Positions 27,212 to 36,678 of a DNA stretch of 64,000 nt are shown piece after piece; position 1 is the first letter of the stretch, and each line of letters opens with the position of its first letter. This stretch comes from Corynebacterium uberis (GTDB taxonomy: Bacteria; Actinomycetota; Actinomycetes; Mycobacteriales; Mycobacteriaceae), in the NCBI RefSeq assembly GCF_020616335.1, contig NZ_CP085051.1:1612001-1676000 (forward strand). Reading direction: 5' to 3'. Position numbers and translations under genes: made by a program. The notes under the pieces were generated by a model that had not been told where the DNA came from, searched no databases, and was given only the letters and a program-made list of their open reading frames with translations.

Positions 27212-27862
27212 TTAGTTGTTTCCCTTCTGGGTTGAGGTGGTGGGGTAGATGGCGCCGAAGGCAAATTCTCGGCCCCAGGTAGTCAGTACGTCTCTGTTGC
27301 GGTCGGCATAGGCAAGATTGCGCAGATCCACAGCGAGTTTCCCGTAGTCAAAGGAGATTTTCTCGCCGCGCAACAGGGTGATCATGGAGCGCAGGTGGAT
27401 GCGCTGCACTCGCTCATCGCGGCTGAGCTGCAGAGCATCAAAGCGCGGTTTGATGGAATCTGATTCCAGGCGTGCCGTGAGAACACCACACGCACGCGCG
27501 AAGGATCGCTCCTCCGTGTGCGCCGGGGTGGTCGCCCCCTGCATGTGCAGGGCAAACATGGTCAGGGCCTGGAAGGCGGCGTGCTCTGAGGGCGAGGGCG
27601 CATCCCCCTTGCCCAGCGCGCGTTCTTCCAAACGCGGGCACAGCGTCATGAGCACGTCCTCGATGGCTAACGGACTCATGGCCAGACTCCCGCTGAGGTG
27701 GCTGCGCAGTCGTGCCAAAGCATGCCGGGCGGAGGCCTCCTCCACCCGCTTCGTCGGGTTGAGAAGGTTGTTTTGCAGCCTCTCGGCAGTCTTCGCGACT
27801 GCGACCTGAAGCGGGGCTACTCGTGGTTCGTGATCGCACTCCCAAGTCTTTGGAGAGGTCAT
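27212..27862 (-). CDS. cse2: Cse2 (Cas11e), Cascade small subunit
   Basis: 216 aa, alpha-helical and basic. The typical region SARHALARLRSHLSGS is near residue 45, with ALQTM-like helices (AAFQALTMFALHMQG) around 95. Two copies stabilise the R-loop in Cascade. The start overlaps the cse1 stop by four bases. It is somewhat longer than E. coli CasB, as is usual for actinobacterial homologues. Confidence 0.93.
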   Translation of the reverse strand: MTSPKTWECDHEPRVAPLQVAVAKTAERLQNNLLNPTKRVEEASARHALARLRSHLSGSLAMSPLAIEDVLMTLCPRLEERALGKGDAPSPSEHAAFQALTMFALHMQGATTPAHTEERSFARACGVLTARLESDSIKPRFDALQLSRDERVQRIHLRSMITLLRGEKISFDYGKLAVDLRNLAYADRNRDVLTTWGREFAFGAIYPTTSTQKGNN

Positions 27863-29565
27863 TTCTGCTCCTTTTCTTTCTTCTTAGGCGCCGTCAGCGG
27901 CAAATCCTGGTTGAGCTTGCGCTCCAGAAGACTGCGCGCGGTGGCGCTGGTGACAAAGCGTCCCTTGGTGTCCTCGGCGTTCTGGAACACCTGCCGGCCG
28001 ATCATCGCCTTGGGGCCGGCACCGCGCTGGAGGATGTCCGCGTGCTCCTTGATCGCCCGGCGCACCACGTGCTGCCAACCCTCAGCAGATTTTTCGACAT
28101 TCTCCGGGGTGATGCGGGCAAGCCAGCGGAGAAAAATCGGCTCTAGTTCATGGAGGGCGCGGTCCGTTGCGCTGGACCCGAAGGCGTACTCTCCTCCCGC
28201 GGCAACCAGGAGGTTGCCAGCAAAAGAGCCCAGGCTGACGGCTGCGTCCACGGTGGCGCGGGCGGCGTCGGAAATGTCTTCCCGGATGTCCTCGGCGGAT
28301 TGCGCAAGAAGATGCAGCGGAATGCCCAGCGTGCCATCGACGGTGCTGGTGATGATGGCAGACTGCGGACCGTACTCCACAGACACGATCTGTGTATTAA
28401 GCACCTCCGGCACGCCGGGTCCCTTGTCATAGTCCGCCAGCGTGTTGAAGATGTCCGGCCTTTTCGGCGGCTGGTCCTTCTTACCGGGGACAACGAATGC
28501 GTCCGATTCGCAGGCCAGCATGGCGTCGAGGGACCGCCAGGTGGTGCGCTCCGCGTCGTAGGGTCGCGGGTAGTAGATCGTCTCGGTGGCAGTCGATTTG
28601 TTCTTGCTCCACCGGTACGGCGTCATGGGGTCTGCCATGACGTTGGCCCCGGCCGCCGCAATTTTGTCCCCATTGGAGACCAGGACCTGGTCCACCAGTC
28701 CTTCTTCATTGCGGTACAGGCGGATGCGTCGGGTCTGCCAGGTGGCTAGGTCGGCCGGGCCTTGGGGAGTGATCGGCTCGCTGGGCTGGTTATAGATGCG
28801 CTCCGCAGCGGAGTCGACGCTGCGCTCCCACACCGGCTTATCGGTCGGGTGTTTCAGGCATTCCCGGGTGGTGTTGAGCAGCATAGTGTGCAGCAGGTTC
28901 TCGCCATGGACCACCGTGCCGCCGGTCATGCCGGTCCACCCGGTGCCGATGGGATAGCCCCTGCCGCCCTTGACGCGGTCATCGCCAACCGCCCCGGACT
29001 TGATGCCGGAGTAGTCAAAAGCATGGCAGTGGATGACCCAGCGTGCGGCCTCGGCCGGGGTGATGGTTTCCCGTCCGGCGCCGCTGCGCATGGTGAAAAA
29101 GCGACCTTCTGCCTCGGGCACGATGCGCCGAATCTCCGACACCTTGCCGCTTTGCGTGTGCAGGTCTGCAACCTGCATGAACGGGGCGGTGGGGTCGAAG
29201 AGGTTAAAGCGATCCTCGTAGGCGTTGAGGTAGTCCAGGACTTGCTCGTCGCGGCCGGTGGCGCTCAGCTGGTTGTATACGCGGGTGAACCACTCGTCCA
29301 TGTGGAACGTGGAGCCGCCAATATCCGTGTAATCCGGCTGGTGGGCTCGCCAGAAGATGGCCAGCAGCACGCGCAGCACGGCGTAGTCCTGTGTGGGGGA
29401 ATCGCCCACGATCCGCGCGGCGGTGACGCTGCCGTCAAAGATGTCTCTGATGGACGCGGTGACGGTGGCGCCTTGGGCATCATGGCAGTTGATCCATGGT
29501 TCGTCCAGCAGGCTAAAGCGTGTCATCTCCTCCTCCTTTCTTGTGGGGGTGGGTGGGGTTGTCAT
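27859..29565 (-). CDS. cse1: Cse1 (Cas8e), Cascade large subunit
   Basis: 568 aa. The family start is FSLLDEPWINC at residue 15 onward, and the fold ends in a helical bundle. It recognises the PAM and recruits Cas3. The ATG at 29565 overlaps the cas3 stop (ATGA). An ATG 13 codons in (29526) sits right after AAGGAGGAG and may be used instead. The only well-positioned Shine-Dalgarno favours the internal start, and the overlap favours the longer one. All other cas genes are likewise spaced by no more than a few bases. Confidence 0.95.
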   Translation of the reverse strand: MTTPPTPTRKEEEMTRFSLLDEPWINCHDAQGATVTASIRDIFDGSVTAARIVGDSPTQDYAVLRVLLAIFWRAHQPDYTDIGGSTFHMDEWFTRVYNQLSATGRDEQVLDYLNAYEDRFNLFDPTAPFMQVADLHTQSGKVSEIRRIVPEAEGRFFTMRSGAGRETITPAEAARWVIHCHAFDYSGIKSGAVGDDRVKGGRGYPIGTGWTGMTGGTVVHGENLLHTMLLNTTRECLKHPTDKPVWERSVDSAAERIYNQPSEPITPQGPADLATWQTRRIRLYRNEEGLVDQVLVSNGDKIAAAGANVMADPMTPYRWSKNKSTATETIYYPRPYDAERTTWRSLDAMLACESDAFVVPGKKDQPPKRPDIFNTLADYDKGPGVPEVLNTQIVSVEYGPQSAIITSTVDGTLGIPLHLLAQSAEDIREDISDAARATVDAAVSLGSFAGNLLVAAGGEYAFGSSATDRALHELEPIFLRWLARITPENVEKSAEGWQHVVRRAIKEHADILQRGAGPKAMIGRQVFQNAEDTKGRFVTSATARSLLERKLNQDLPLTAPKKKEKEQK

Positions 29566-32426
29566 GGGGTGTTGCTTTCTATTTCGAGGCCTACGTCATC
29601 CGTGTAACGCAGGGGGGTCTTGCCAAGTGTGATGCGGTATTCATCATCGAGCCGCAGGGCCACTTGACCTCGTAGTTTGGGATCTTGGCGCCACCCGACG
29701 GGGGTGGCTTGCTCCAACAATGTGATCACCTCCTCAAAGTTCCTTTTTGTCACCCGCAGCGGTAGGCGCACCGTGCTGGTGGCCAGGCGGAAGGCCACTG
29801 AGTCGCTCAGCTGCGCGTCATCGGCGATGTCGAGTTCCCCGCCCGGCCAGCCCAGCGGCTGGTAGCCGGTGGGGGTGTCCATGATGGGGATGACCTCCAC
29901 CGCGGGCTCGATGTCGCGCACCTGGGCCTGGCCGCGGCGTTCCTCCTGTTCGGCGTTGTGGTCTTTCTGCATCATCGCGTACAACTCGGCCAGGGTTTCG
30001 CCCTCGCGGGGCCCGGGCATGCGGAACGTGCCCGCCCGGGCGCGCGCCTGCTCCTTAGCCACCCGGCTGGCCACCTCAGCTTCCTGCCACGCCTCCCGCC
30101 AGGCCTCCGGGATGTCTGGGTGCTCGCTATAGGCGCGGCGCACCAGGTCTTCGATGTCGTCGGGGCGGCGGAAGGTCTCTGGCAGGATGGCCAGGCTGGC
30201 CAGCAGGATGGCGGGGTCATAGATGGCGGCGGTGCCAAAGTCCCAGTCGGGCGCCGCGGTGTGGCCGTCATAGTTGCGGATGCCGCGGATAAGCGTGCGC
30301 GGGTGGCGCAGGTTGGCCGGGCGGTCAGCTTCCGGACGCTGGTGGCGGTGCATGCGCCCCATGCGTTGGATGAGCAGGTCCATGGGTGCCATATCTGTGA
30401 CCAGCAGGTCCACGTCAATGTCCAGGGACTGCTCTGCCACCTGGGTGGCTACCACGATGCGCCGCCACGGCCGCACGTCTGCTCCCGTACCGCCGCGGTG
30501 GGCCTGTGGGCCCAGGGCGCGACGCAGGGCGTCTTCGCGTTCGGCGCGCTGCCAGGCCATAAAGCCGGCGTGGTGGAGTTCCACCTCGCCTGGGAAGAGG
30601 TCCGCCAGGTGCCGGTAGGCTTCCTGGGCGCGAGCGATGGTGTTGCAGATGATCAGCACGCAGCCGCCATCCTCGGCGACGGCCGCGGTGACGTGACGGG
30701 ACAGCTCGGGGAGGGGGTCGTCGATAAGCTCAATGGCAATGGCCGCGTCGGTGGGGCGCGGGGTGACGGGGAGCTGCTTGACGCCGTCGCGCGTGACGCA
30801 GGTGATCAGCGGGTAGCCGGTGGCGTCAGTGCCGCAGTCGCCGGTGTGGCCGGGCAGCTCGCGGTCATAGGCTTGCGCGAAGGCACGGCGCTGGGCTGGG
30901 GGTAGGGTGGCGCTGAGCACGATGACGCTGGCGCCGTAGCGGGCCAGCCACCCCAGCAGGGCCTTTATGTATTCAGAGGTGTACGCATCATACGCATGCA
31001 GCTCATCTAATACGATCACCTTGCCGGCCAGAGCCAGGTGGCGCAGCATCGCGTGGCGCTGCTGGAGGCAGGCCATGAGCGCCTGGTCGATGGTGCCCAC
31101 CACAAAGTCCGCGAGCAGCCCCTTCTTGCGCCCGGACAGCCACTGGCTGGCCACCACCGCGCCGTCTTCGCTGGGCATGTCCGGCCCGATGTTGCTGTGG
31201 CGCAGCTGGCCATAATCCTTATTCAGGGCGCTCTTCGAGTGCGCGAGGTACAGCGAGGACACCTCACCGCTAGCCGTATTGACGCGCGCCCACTCCAGCG
31301 CCCGCACGAACAGCCCGTTCGCCGTGGCCATGGTGGGCAGGCACAGCATCACCCCCTGCGCGCCCGTGCGCTGGGCAATCACCTGCGCCGCGGACAGCGC
31401 CGCCTCGGTCTTCCCTTCGCCCGTGGGGGCCTCGATGATCATCAGCGTTTGCCCGCTTATCGACGCCGCCGCCCGCACCGCAGCCTCCTGCACCGGGCGC
31501 GCACTGCGCCCCCCAGTCCAGCGGAAGGAGGCACGCAGCAACGCATCCGGGTCTGCAATCTCCTCCGCGGAAAGCTCCCGCGGCTGCCAGGGCCCGGGCA
31601 GGTCCACCCGCGCCATCCCCGCGGCCACCCGACGCTCCTGATCCGGATCCACCTCAAGGGGAAAAGCATCCTGATTAGAAGCAATCCAGTCCGCCATGAT
31701 GACCAGGCCGGTGAGCACCTGCTGAACGTCGGCGGAGACGGCGTCGCGAGTCAGCCGCGGCAACACCTGCGCCACGCCACACATCTCCTCCATGGCGTCC
31801 AGGAGCTCATCATGGACTGCCACCCACTGCGCGGGATAGCGCCTGAAAATCCGGTTAATTTTGTCGCGCTGTTCCTCCGATACCGGAATGCCGTGGTGGG
31901 CGCCGGCAATGGTGGCCAGGTAGCGCGCGACGCGTTCCGGCACCGCACGGTCGGGCTTACACAGCCAGCGCTCGAGAATGCCCAGGGAGGCCATGGGGTG
32001 ATACAGCGTGAAGTTAGGAAGCTCCCGTTCGCCGACCACAGGCAGCCCCGCGGCGACGGCATCATCGATAAGGTAGGAGTATTCAGCCCCCTTTTCCACC
32101 TTGATCAAAAATGAGATTGACGCCTTGCCCGCGTCGTGCACGCCACACATAAAGGCGACTAACCCCTGCGCCTCCCCCGCCGTAACACCCAGGCGAGAAC
32201 ACAGATATGCCTGAAGAGAGTCCGATACCCACCCTTCCCATAGCGCAACCCCCACACAGGCGGAATCCACCATGTGCTGGGGCAACCGCAAGTCCCCCTC
32301 CCCCGTCTTTGAGGTTTTGGCCCACACGGACCGTGCGGCCGGACCCAGACGGTCTACCCAGCCCGTGGCCGCGGCGGCAAAGGTCCGTGCGCGAGGGCCC
32401 AGGACCGTGGCGCTATGCGATGTCAT
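29562..32426 (-). CDS. cas3: Cas3, HD nuclease–helicase
   Basis: 954 aa. An HD nuclease domain comes first (HMVDSACVG with His51; CGVHDAGK with His97-Asp98). An SF2 helicase follows with Walker A APTGEGKTEAAL (about 333), the DExH-type box VLDELHAYDAY (about 473), and motif VI MGRMHRHQRP. It degrades DNA recruited by Cascade. AAAGGGG (32440–32434, minus strand) is seven bases upstream of the ATG. As first gene of the operon, coupled by ATGA overlap to cse1, its promoter probably drives all eight cas genes. Its upstream region contains the protospacer matched by the crRNA-like RNA. Confidence 0.97.
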   Translation of the reverse strand: MTSHSATVLGPRARTFAAAATGWVDRLGPAARSVWAKTSKTGEGDLRLPQHMVDSACVGVALWEGWVSDSLQAYLCSRLGVTAGEAQGLVAFMCGVHDAGKASISFLIKVEKGAEYSYLIDDAVAAGLPVVGERELPNFTLYHPMASLGILERWLCKPDRAVPERVARYLATIAGAHHGIPVSEEQRDKINRIFRRYPAQWVAVHDELLDAMEEMCGVAQVLPRLTRDAVSADVQQVLTGLVIMADWIASNQDAFPLEVDPDQERRVAAGMARVDLPGPWQPRELSAEEIADPDALLRASFRWTGGRSARPVQEAAVRAAASISGQTLMIIEAPTGEGKTEAALSAAQVIAQRTGAQGVMLCLPTMATANGLFVRALEWARVNTASGEVSSLYLAHSKSALNKDYGQLRHSNIGPDMPSEDGAVVASQWLSGRKKGLLADFVVGTIDQALMACLQQRHAMLRHLALAGKVIVLDELHAYDAYTSEYIKALLGWLARYGASVIVLSATLPPAQRRAFAQAYDRELPGHTGDCGTDATGYPLITCVTRDGVKQLPVTPRPTDAAIAIELIDDPLPELSRHVTAAVAEDGGCVLIICNTIARAQEAYRHLADLFPGEVELHHAGFMAWQRAEREDALRRALGPQAHRGGTGADVRPWRRIVVATQVAEQSLDIDVDLLVTDMAPMDLLIQRMGRMHRHQRPEADRPANLRHPRTLIRGIRNYDGHTAAPDWDFGTAAIYDPAILLASLAILPETFRRPDDIEDLVRRAYSEHPDIPEAWREAWQEAEVASRVAKEQARARAGTFRMPGPREGETLAELYAMMQKDHNAEQEERRGQAQVRDIEPAVEVIPIMDTPTGYQPLGWPGGELDIADDAQLSDSVAFRLATSTVRLPLRVTKRNFEEVITLLEQATPVGWRQDPKLRGQVALRLDDEYRITLGKTPLRYTDDVGLEIESNTP

Positions 32427-32585
32427 CGTCGACCCCTTTCAGCAGGTCAACACGGCCTAGCTTACCAGCTTTTCTACACCTTGTTACATCTTTAGAAATT
32501 GCTCTCGCGCCAAACCATCCCCACCAAGGGGCTATACTTAGCAAGAGCAGGCTTGATATAAGAAAGCAACAAGTCTCATTCGTTT
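32427..32585 (-). promoter_or_regulatory. cas operon promoter region
   Basis: AT-rich DNA upstream of cas3 that must contain the operon promoter. No strong -35/-10 pair is visible. The best -10 is TAGAAA (32476–32471, minus strand), which would place the crRNA-like match at 32477–32492 in the -10/-35 spacer. A small inverted repeat (CCCC 32519–32522, GGGG 32528–32531) lies further upstream. Confidence 0.5.
32477..32492 (-). promoter_or_regulatory. Protospacer-like site with AAG PAM in the cas promoter
   Basis: On the minus strand AAG (32492–32490) is followed by ATGTAACAAGGTG (32489–32477). These 13 bases are identical to the start of the guide in the crRNA-like gene at 32632–32644. The site is 51–66 bases upstream of the cas3 start codon. 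Beyond base 13 the match breaks down (positions 14, 16 and 17 differ), a pattern that would permit Cascade binding but is expected to disfavour Cas3 cleavage. Confidence 0.75.
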
Positions 32586-32591
32586 TAGAAT
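32586..32591 (+). promoter_or_regulatory. Candidate -10 box of the crRNA-like gene
   Basis: TAGAAT (five of six consensus bases) would start transcription near 32598, five bases before the repeat-like hairpin. No good -35 is seen at the right distance. TATACT at 32533–32538 is an alternative, more distant -10. Confidence 0.4.
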
Positions 32592-32597
32592 GTGACG

Positions 32598-32678
32598 CAT
32601 TGCATATCCCCGCCAAGGCAGGGATGAGCCCATGTAACAAGGTGCATCAAGCCCATCCCCGCGTAAGCGGGGTTTTTT
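32598..32678 (+). ncRNA. Stand-alone crRNA-like RNA, probable cas-regulating RNA (CreR-like)
   Basis: Three parts are visible. The first is a repeat-like segment, 32603–32630, identical to the array repeat (crRNA sense) at 22 of 28 positions. The last 13 (GCAGGGATGAGCC) are all identical, and the stem CCCCGC/GCAGGG is kept around a changed loop. The second is a guide of about 25 nt starting at 32632 with ATGTAACAAGGTG. The third is a second hairpin CCCCGC-GTAA-GCGGGG (32657–32672), matching the repeat stem at 15 of 16 bases and running into six T. Cas6e cleavage after the first stem would leave the normal handle. The guide's first 13 bases match the cas3 promoter next to AAG. Inferred role: autorepression of the cas operon by Cascade. 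The RNA and its function are unproven. Confidence 0.75.
32657..32678 (+). terminator. Rho-independent terminator formed by the second repeat-like hairpin
   Basis: A perfect six-base stem CCCCGC/GCGGGG with GTAA loop is followed by TTTTTT. The orientation is rightward, so it ends the crRNA-like RNA and cannot terminate the leftward ileS transcript. Confidence 0.85.
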
Positions 32679-32845
32679 CTTCCCCCTCTCCCCCACTCCC
32701 CAGCGCCCCCGTCACGTCGCAGGGTGCAGACTATGCGCACACCCCCGCGATGTGAAGGTCCAGTTCACAGGCCCACCCCTGCACCTGCTGCCCCGCCGGG
32801 TCCCAGCGATGCCGGGCCGACGGGGCGTCGATAAGCGTGGAGCCG

Positions 32846-35800
32846 CTAGACGCGCGCGACGGTGGCGCGCACCCCCGGCACCACCTCGTGGTCGCCCGGC
32901 TGGGGCTGGGTCTCCTCGCGGACCTCAAAGGAGGTGGCCAGAACCTCGGCCGCGATGGCCTCCGCGTGGCGGTGGGCCCACTCGGCCTTGTCCGCCGGGA
33001 CGCTGAGCACCACGCTGATGCGGTCGGTGACCTCAAAATCCTCGGCCTTGCGGGCGTCCTGGAGGCCGCGCACCACGTCGGCGGCCCAGCCCTCGGCCTC
33101 CAGCTCCTCGGTGAGCTGCATGTCCAGCACCACCAGGCCGTCGAGGCCGTCGACACGCGCGGTGGAATCCGGGTCCTCGGCGACCAGGCGCTCGGTGAAC
33201 TCGTCGGCACGCAGCTCAATGCCATCCGCAACCACGGTGTCGCCGACGCGTTCGTAGTTGCCCGCCTTGACCGCCTTGATGGCCTTCTGCACATCGCCAC
33301 CCAGGCGCGGGCCCGCCACCTTGGCGTTGACCACCACGTCAAACCGGCCAACGGAGTCGACGTCGCTGGTCAGCACCACCTTTTTCACGTTTACCTCATC
33401 GCCGATGATGTCCACAAAAGGCTCCAGACGCTGCGCCTGCGGCACCGCCACGGTCAGCGTGGGCAACGGCAAACGGTTGCGCAGCTTGTGGGACTTGCGC
33501 ACTGACGACGCCGCCGAGCACACCGCCCGCACCGCATCCATCGCCGCCACCAGCTCCGGATCAGCCGGGAAATCCTGCGCATGCGGGTAATCGGTCAGGT
33601 GCACCGACCGCCCGCCAGTCAGCCCGCGCCAGATGACCTCGCTGATGTAGGGCAACAACGGGGCGGCTACGCGGGTGAGCGTCTCCAGCACCGTGTACAG
33701 CGTGTTAAACGCATCCTGGTCACCCGCGGCAGACTCGCCGGCATCGCCAGCCCAGAAACGCTCCCGGGACCGGCGCACATACCAGTTGGTCAACGCGTCG
33801 CAGAACCAGCGCACCTGGTCACAGGCCGCAGACACATCAGTATCATCCAGCGCCTGGCCCACGCCCGCCACCAGATCATGCAGCTTGGCCAAGATGTAGC
33901 GATCCAGCACATCCGTCGAATCCACTGACCACGTGGCCTCCTGCGACGAATACAGCTGCAAGAAGCTGTACGCGTTCCACATGGGCAGCAGCGCCTGGCG
34001 CACACCCTCGCGGATGCCCTGCTCCGTGACAATCAGGTTGCCGCCGCGCAGGATCGGCGAGCTCATGAGGAACCACCGCATGGCGTCAGAGCCGTCGCGG
34101 TCAAAGACCTCATTGACGTTGGGGTAATTGCCCTTGGACTTGGACATCTTCAGGCCATCATTGCCCAGCACGATGCCGTGGGCGACCACCTTTTTAAAGG
34201 CCGGGCGGTCAAACAGGGCCGTCGACAGCACGTGAAGCAGGTAGAACCAGCCGCGCGACTGGCCGATGTACTCCACGATGAAGTCCGCCGGCGAATGGGA
34301 CTCGAACCACTCCTTGTTTTCAAAGGGGTAGTGGAACTGCGCAAACGGCATGGAACCAGAATCGAACCACACGTCCAACACGTCCGGGACGCGGCGCATG
34401 GTGGACTTTCCTGTGGGATCATCCGGGTTCGGGCGGGTCAGCTCATCGATGTAGGGCCGGTGCAGCGAGGTCGGCCGCACCCCAAAGTCACGCTCCAGCT
34501 CGTCGAGCGAACCGTAGACGTCAACGCGGGGGTAGTCATCATTGTCAGACACCCACACCGGGATCGGGGAGCCCCAGTACCGGGACCGCGAGATGTTCCA
34601 ATCGCGCGCGCCCTCGAGCCACTTGCCAAACTGGCCGTCGCGCACGTGCTCCGGCATCCACTCGATCTGCTCATGGTTGAGCTCCACCATGCGATCGCGG
34701 AACTTAGTCACCGCCACAAACCAGCTGGGCAGGGCCATGTAGATCAGCGGCTCACCGGAGCGCCACGAGTGCGGATACGAGTGCTCGATGGTCTGCTGGC
34801 GCAGCACCCGGCCCGCGGCCTTCAGGTCCTTGATGATCGGCTTGTTCGCGTCGAAGACCAGCAGGCCCTCATACTCGGGCACCAGCGAGGTGAACTTGCC
34901 ATCCATATCCACCGGGATGACCACCTCGATGCCCTCAGCATTGCAGGTATTCATGTCGTCTTCACCAAAGGCAGGGGCCTGGTGGACGATGCCGGTGCCG
35001 TCCTCAGTGGTGACGTAATCAGCGCCCAGGATGCGGAAAGCACCCTGCTCCGCCCGGTCCGCAAAGTAGTCAAAGACGGGCTTGTAGGTCAGCCCCACCA
35101 GGTCCGCCCCGCGGAACGTGCCCAGCACCTGCGCAGACTCGCCGAACTCCTTGGCATAAGCGCCCTGAAGGTCCGCGGCCACCAGCAGCGTGGCGCCCAC
35201 AAAGCCCGCGGCACCGTCCTCGCCCACGCGCACCAGCACGTAGTCCACCGCGGGGTTGACCGCCAGCGCCAGGTTAGAAGGCAGCGTCCACGGGGTGGTC
35301 GTCCACGCGATCGCGGCGGCACTGCCCAACTCCGGATGCTCCGCCAGCGTCTGCTCGCCGGGGGTACCCGGGGCCGCGCCCGTGATGGGCATGGTCACCG
35401 TCAAGGTGGGGTCCTGGCGCATCTTGTAGGAGTCATCCAGGCGGGTCTCCTGGTTCGACAGCGGGGTGTGCTCGGCCCACGAGTACGGCAGCACGCGGAA
35501 GCCCTGGTAGATCAGGCCCTTGTCATAGAGCTGCTTGAAGGCCCAGATGACGGACTCCATGTAGCCCAGGTTCATCGTCTTGTAGCCGTTATCAAAGTCC
35601 ACCCAGCGGGCCTGGCGGGTGACGTATTCTTTCCACTCCTCGGTGTAGCGCAACACCGATTCCGCGCAGTACTCGTTGAACTTGGCCAGGCCCATGTCCT
35701 CGATCTGGCCCTTGTCCTTGATGCCCAGCTGCTTTTCCGCCTCCAGCTCGGCGGGCAGGCCGTGGGTGTCCCACCCGAAAACGCGCGGGACGTGGTAGCC

Positions 35801-36070
35801 CCGCATCGTTTTAAAGCGCGGCACGATGTCCTTGACGTAGCCGGTCAGCAGGTGGCCGTAGTGCGGCAGCCCGTTGGCAAAGGGCGGGCCATCATAGAAC
35901 ACGTATTCCGGGGCACCCGCGCGCTGGCGCAGGGACTCCTGGAACGTGTCATCTTCAGCCCAGTAGCCTAAAACCTGGTGTTCCATGTCCGGGAACTTCG
36001 CCGAACCCCCGGTCATGTCTACCTTGGGGTAGACCTTGCCCACCCCGTGTGATTCGTGGTGTTGATCCAT
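32846..36070 (-). CDS. ileS: Isoleucyl-tRNA synthetase
   Basis: About 1074 aa class I synthetase. It has HYGH-type signature [13 protein letters not shown] (about residue 70), the editing domain with [17 protein letters not shown], the KMSKS motif in [17 protein letters not shown] (about 640), and an anticodon-binding and C-terminal domain. The start at 36070 (MDQHHESHG) follows AAAGGAAGG by nine bases. An ATG eight codons upstream lies before that Shine-Dalgarno. The long form (over 1000 aa) is the eukaryote-like IleRS type common in actinobacteria. It is controlled by the T-box upstream. Confidence 0.96.
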   Translation of the reverse strand: MDQHHESHGVGKVYPKVDMTGGSAKFPDMEHQVLGYWAEDDTFQESLRQRAGAPEYVFYDGPPFANGLPHYGHLLTGYVKDIVPRFKTMRGYHVPRVFGWDTHGLPAELEAEKQLGIKDKGQIEDMGLAKFNEYCAESVLRYTEEWKEYVTRQARWVDFDNGYKTMNLGYMESVIWAFKQLYDKGLIYQGFRVLPYSWAEHTPLSNQETRLDDSYKMRQDPTLTVTMPITGAAPGTPGEQTLAEHPELGSAAAIAWTTTPWTLPSNLALAVNPAVDYVLVRVGEDGAAGFVGATLLVAADLQGAYAKEFGESAQVLGTFRGADLVGLTYKPVFDYFADRAEQGAFRILGADYVTTEDGTGIVHQAPAFGEDDMNTCNAEGIEVVIPVDMDGKFTSLVPEYEGLLVFDANKPIIKDLKAAGRVLRQQTIEHSYPHSWRSGEPLIYMALPSWFVAVTKFRDRMVELNHEQIEWMPEHVRDGQFGKWLEGARDWNISRSRYWGSPIPVWVSDNDDYPRVDVYGSLDELERDFGVRPTSLHRPYIDELTRPNPDDPTGKSTMRRVPDVLDVWFDSGSMPFAQFHYPFENKEWFESHSPADFIVEYIGQSRGWFYLLHVLSTALFDRPAFKKVVAHGIVLGNDGLKMSKSKGNYPNVNEVFDRDGSDAMRWFLMSSPILRGGNLIVTEQGIREGVRQALLPMWNAYSFLQLYSSQEATWSVDSTDVLDRYILAKLHDLVAGVGQALDDTDVSAACDQVRWFCDALTNWYVRRSRERFWAGDAGESAAGDQDAFNTLYTVLETLTRVAAPLLPYISEVIWRGLTGGRSVHLTDYPHAQDFPADPELVAAMDAVRAVCSAASSVRKSHKLRNRLPLPTLTVAVPQAQRLEPFVDIIGDEVNVKKVVLTSDVDSVGRFDVVVNAKVAGPRLGGDVQKAIKAVKAGNYERVGDTVVADGIELRADEFTERLVAEDPDSTARVDGLDGLVVLDMQLTEELEAEGWAADVVRGLQDARKAEDFEVTDRISVVLSVPADKAEWAHRHAEAIAAEVLATSFEVREETQPQPGDHEVVPGVRATVARV

Positions 36071-36089
36071 CCGTGCACGCCTTCCTTTA

Positions 36090-36310
36090 CTCACTCGCTG
36101 GTGCGTGCAGGGACGCGGCCGTCTTGCCGCGCGGTACCACCCTGCTTGCCCCGGCCTACCTGACGGTGTGCCTGGGCCACTTCATTGGTGGGTAAAGGAG
36201 GTCTCGTCCCCTTGTGACGTCCGGTTCTACTGGGCGCGCGGGCCGTGCTGGTGCGGCGCGCTGTTCTTCCGAAAGCTCCCCGGTGATAGCCGGATCAACA
36301 CAATGCCCGA
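36090..36310 (-). promoter_or_regulatory. ileS T-box riboswitch
   Basis: The minus strand contains the T-box core AGGGTGGTACCGCG (36143–36130), preceded by a Stem I region with an ATC triplet (36287–36285) in the context GCTATCACCGG, fitting an isoleucine specifier. The T-box bulge TGGT would pair with A73 of tRNA-Ile. No terminator with a T-run separates it from ileS. As in other actinobacterial ileS T-boxes, the control is therefore probably translational. A TAGGAT hexamer at 36316–36311 is a likely -10. Confidence 0.9.
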
Positions 36311-36331
36311 TATCCTACTCCCCTGGTGGGC

Positions 36332-36595
36332 CTAGAGCCAGTCATCCCCGGTGGAATCGTCTGCTTCGTCAGTGCGGTCCATCTCGCCCGCCCGGGGTGC
36401 CTCCCCGTGGTGCTCGTGTGCGCCGCCGGCGGGCTGATCGCGGCGGTGCTTGATCACGGCGTCAAGAAGCAGCGCCACGATCCCCGCCACCACTAAGGGG
36501 AACAGGATCAATAACAGGAAAGTATCCCGCAGCACTATCAGGGCTACCAACACGAAGGCGGCGAGCACCGCCAAAACCATGGCAGCAACGAGCAT
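36332..36595 (-). CDS. Small membrane protein, unknown function
   Basis: 87 aa from the ATG at 36595, which has AAGGAG seven bases upstream. The frame extends to 36673 but the extension overlaps a terminator-like region and lacks a ribosome-binding site. There are two hydrophobic helices (MLVAAMVLAVLAAFVLVAL and LLLILFPLVVAGIVALLLD) with RD between them, then a hydrophilic His/Asp/Glu-rich tail ending DDSTGDDWL. It lies between wag31 and ileS. No family recognised. Confidence 0.7.
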   Translation of the reverse strand: MLVAAMVLAVLAAFVLVALIVLRDTFLLLILFPLVVAGIVALLLDAVIKHRRDQPAGGAHEHHGEAPRAGEMDRTDEADDSTGDDWL

Positions 36596-36678
36596 CACGG
36601 CGCTCCTTTGTTTGTGATCCACACCCCGCGCCGAGCGCGCGGGATCGTCCTCACAGCGATGGACGCCCAACAATCTAA

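Noticed and set aside
32657..32678. Hairpin plus T-run as a terminator for ileS
   Set aside because: ileS is transcribed leftward and the T-run is on the right side of the hairpin on the plus strand, so it can only end a rightward transcript.
32731..33351. 206-codon minus-strand ORF overlapping the end of ileS
   Set aside because: Out of frame with ileS, Arg/Ser/Pro-rich shadow composition; ileS itself ends properly at 32846.
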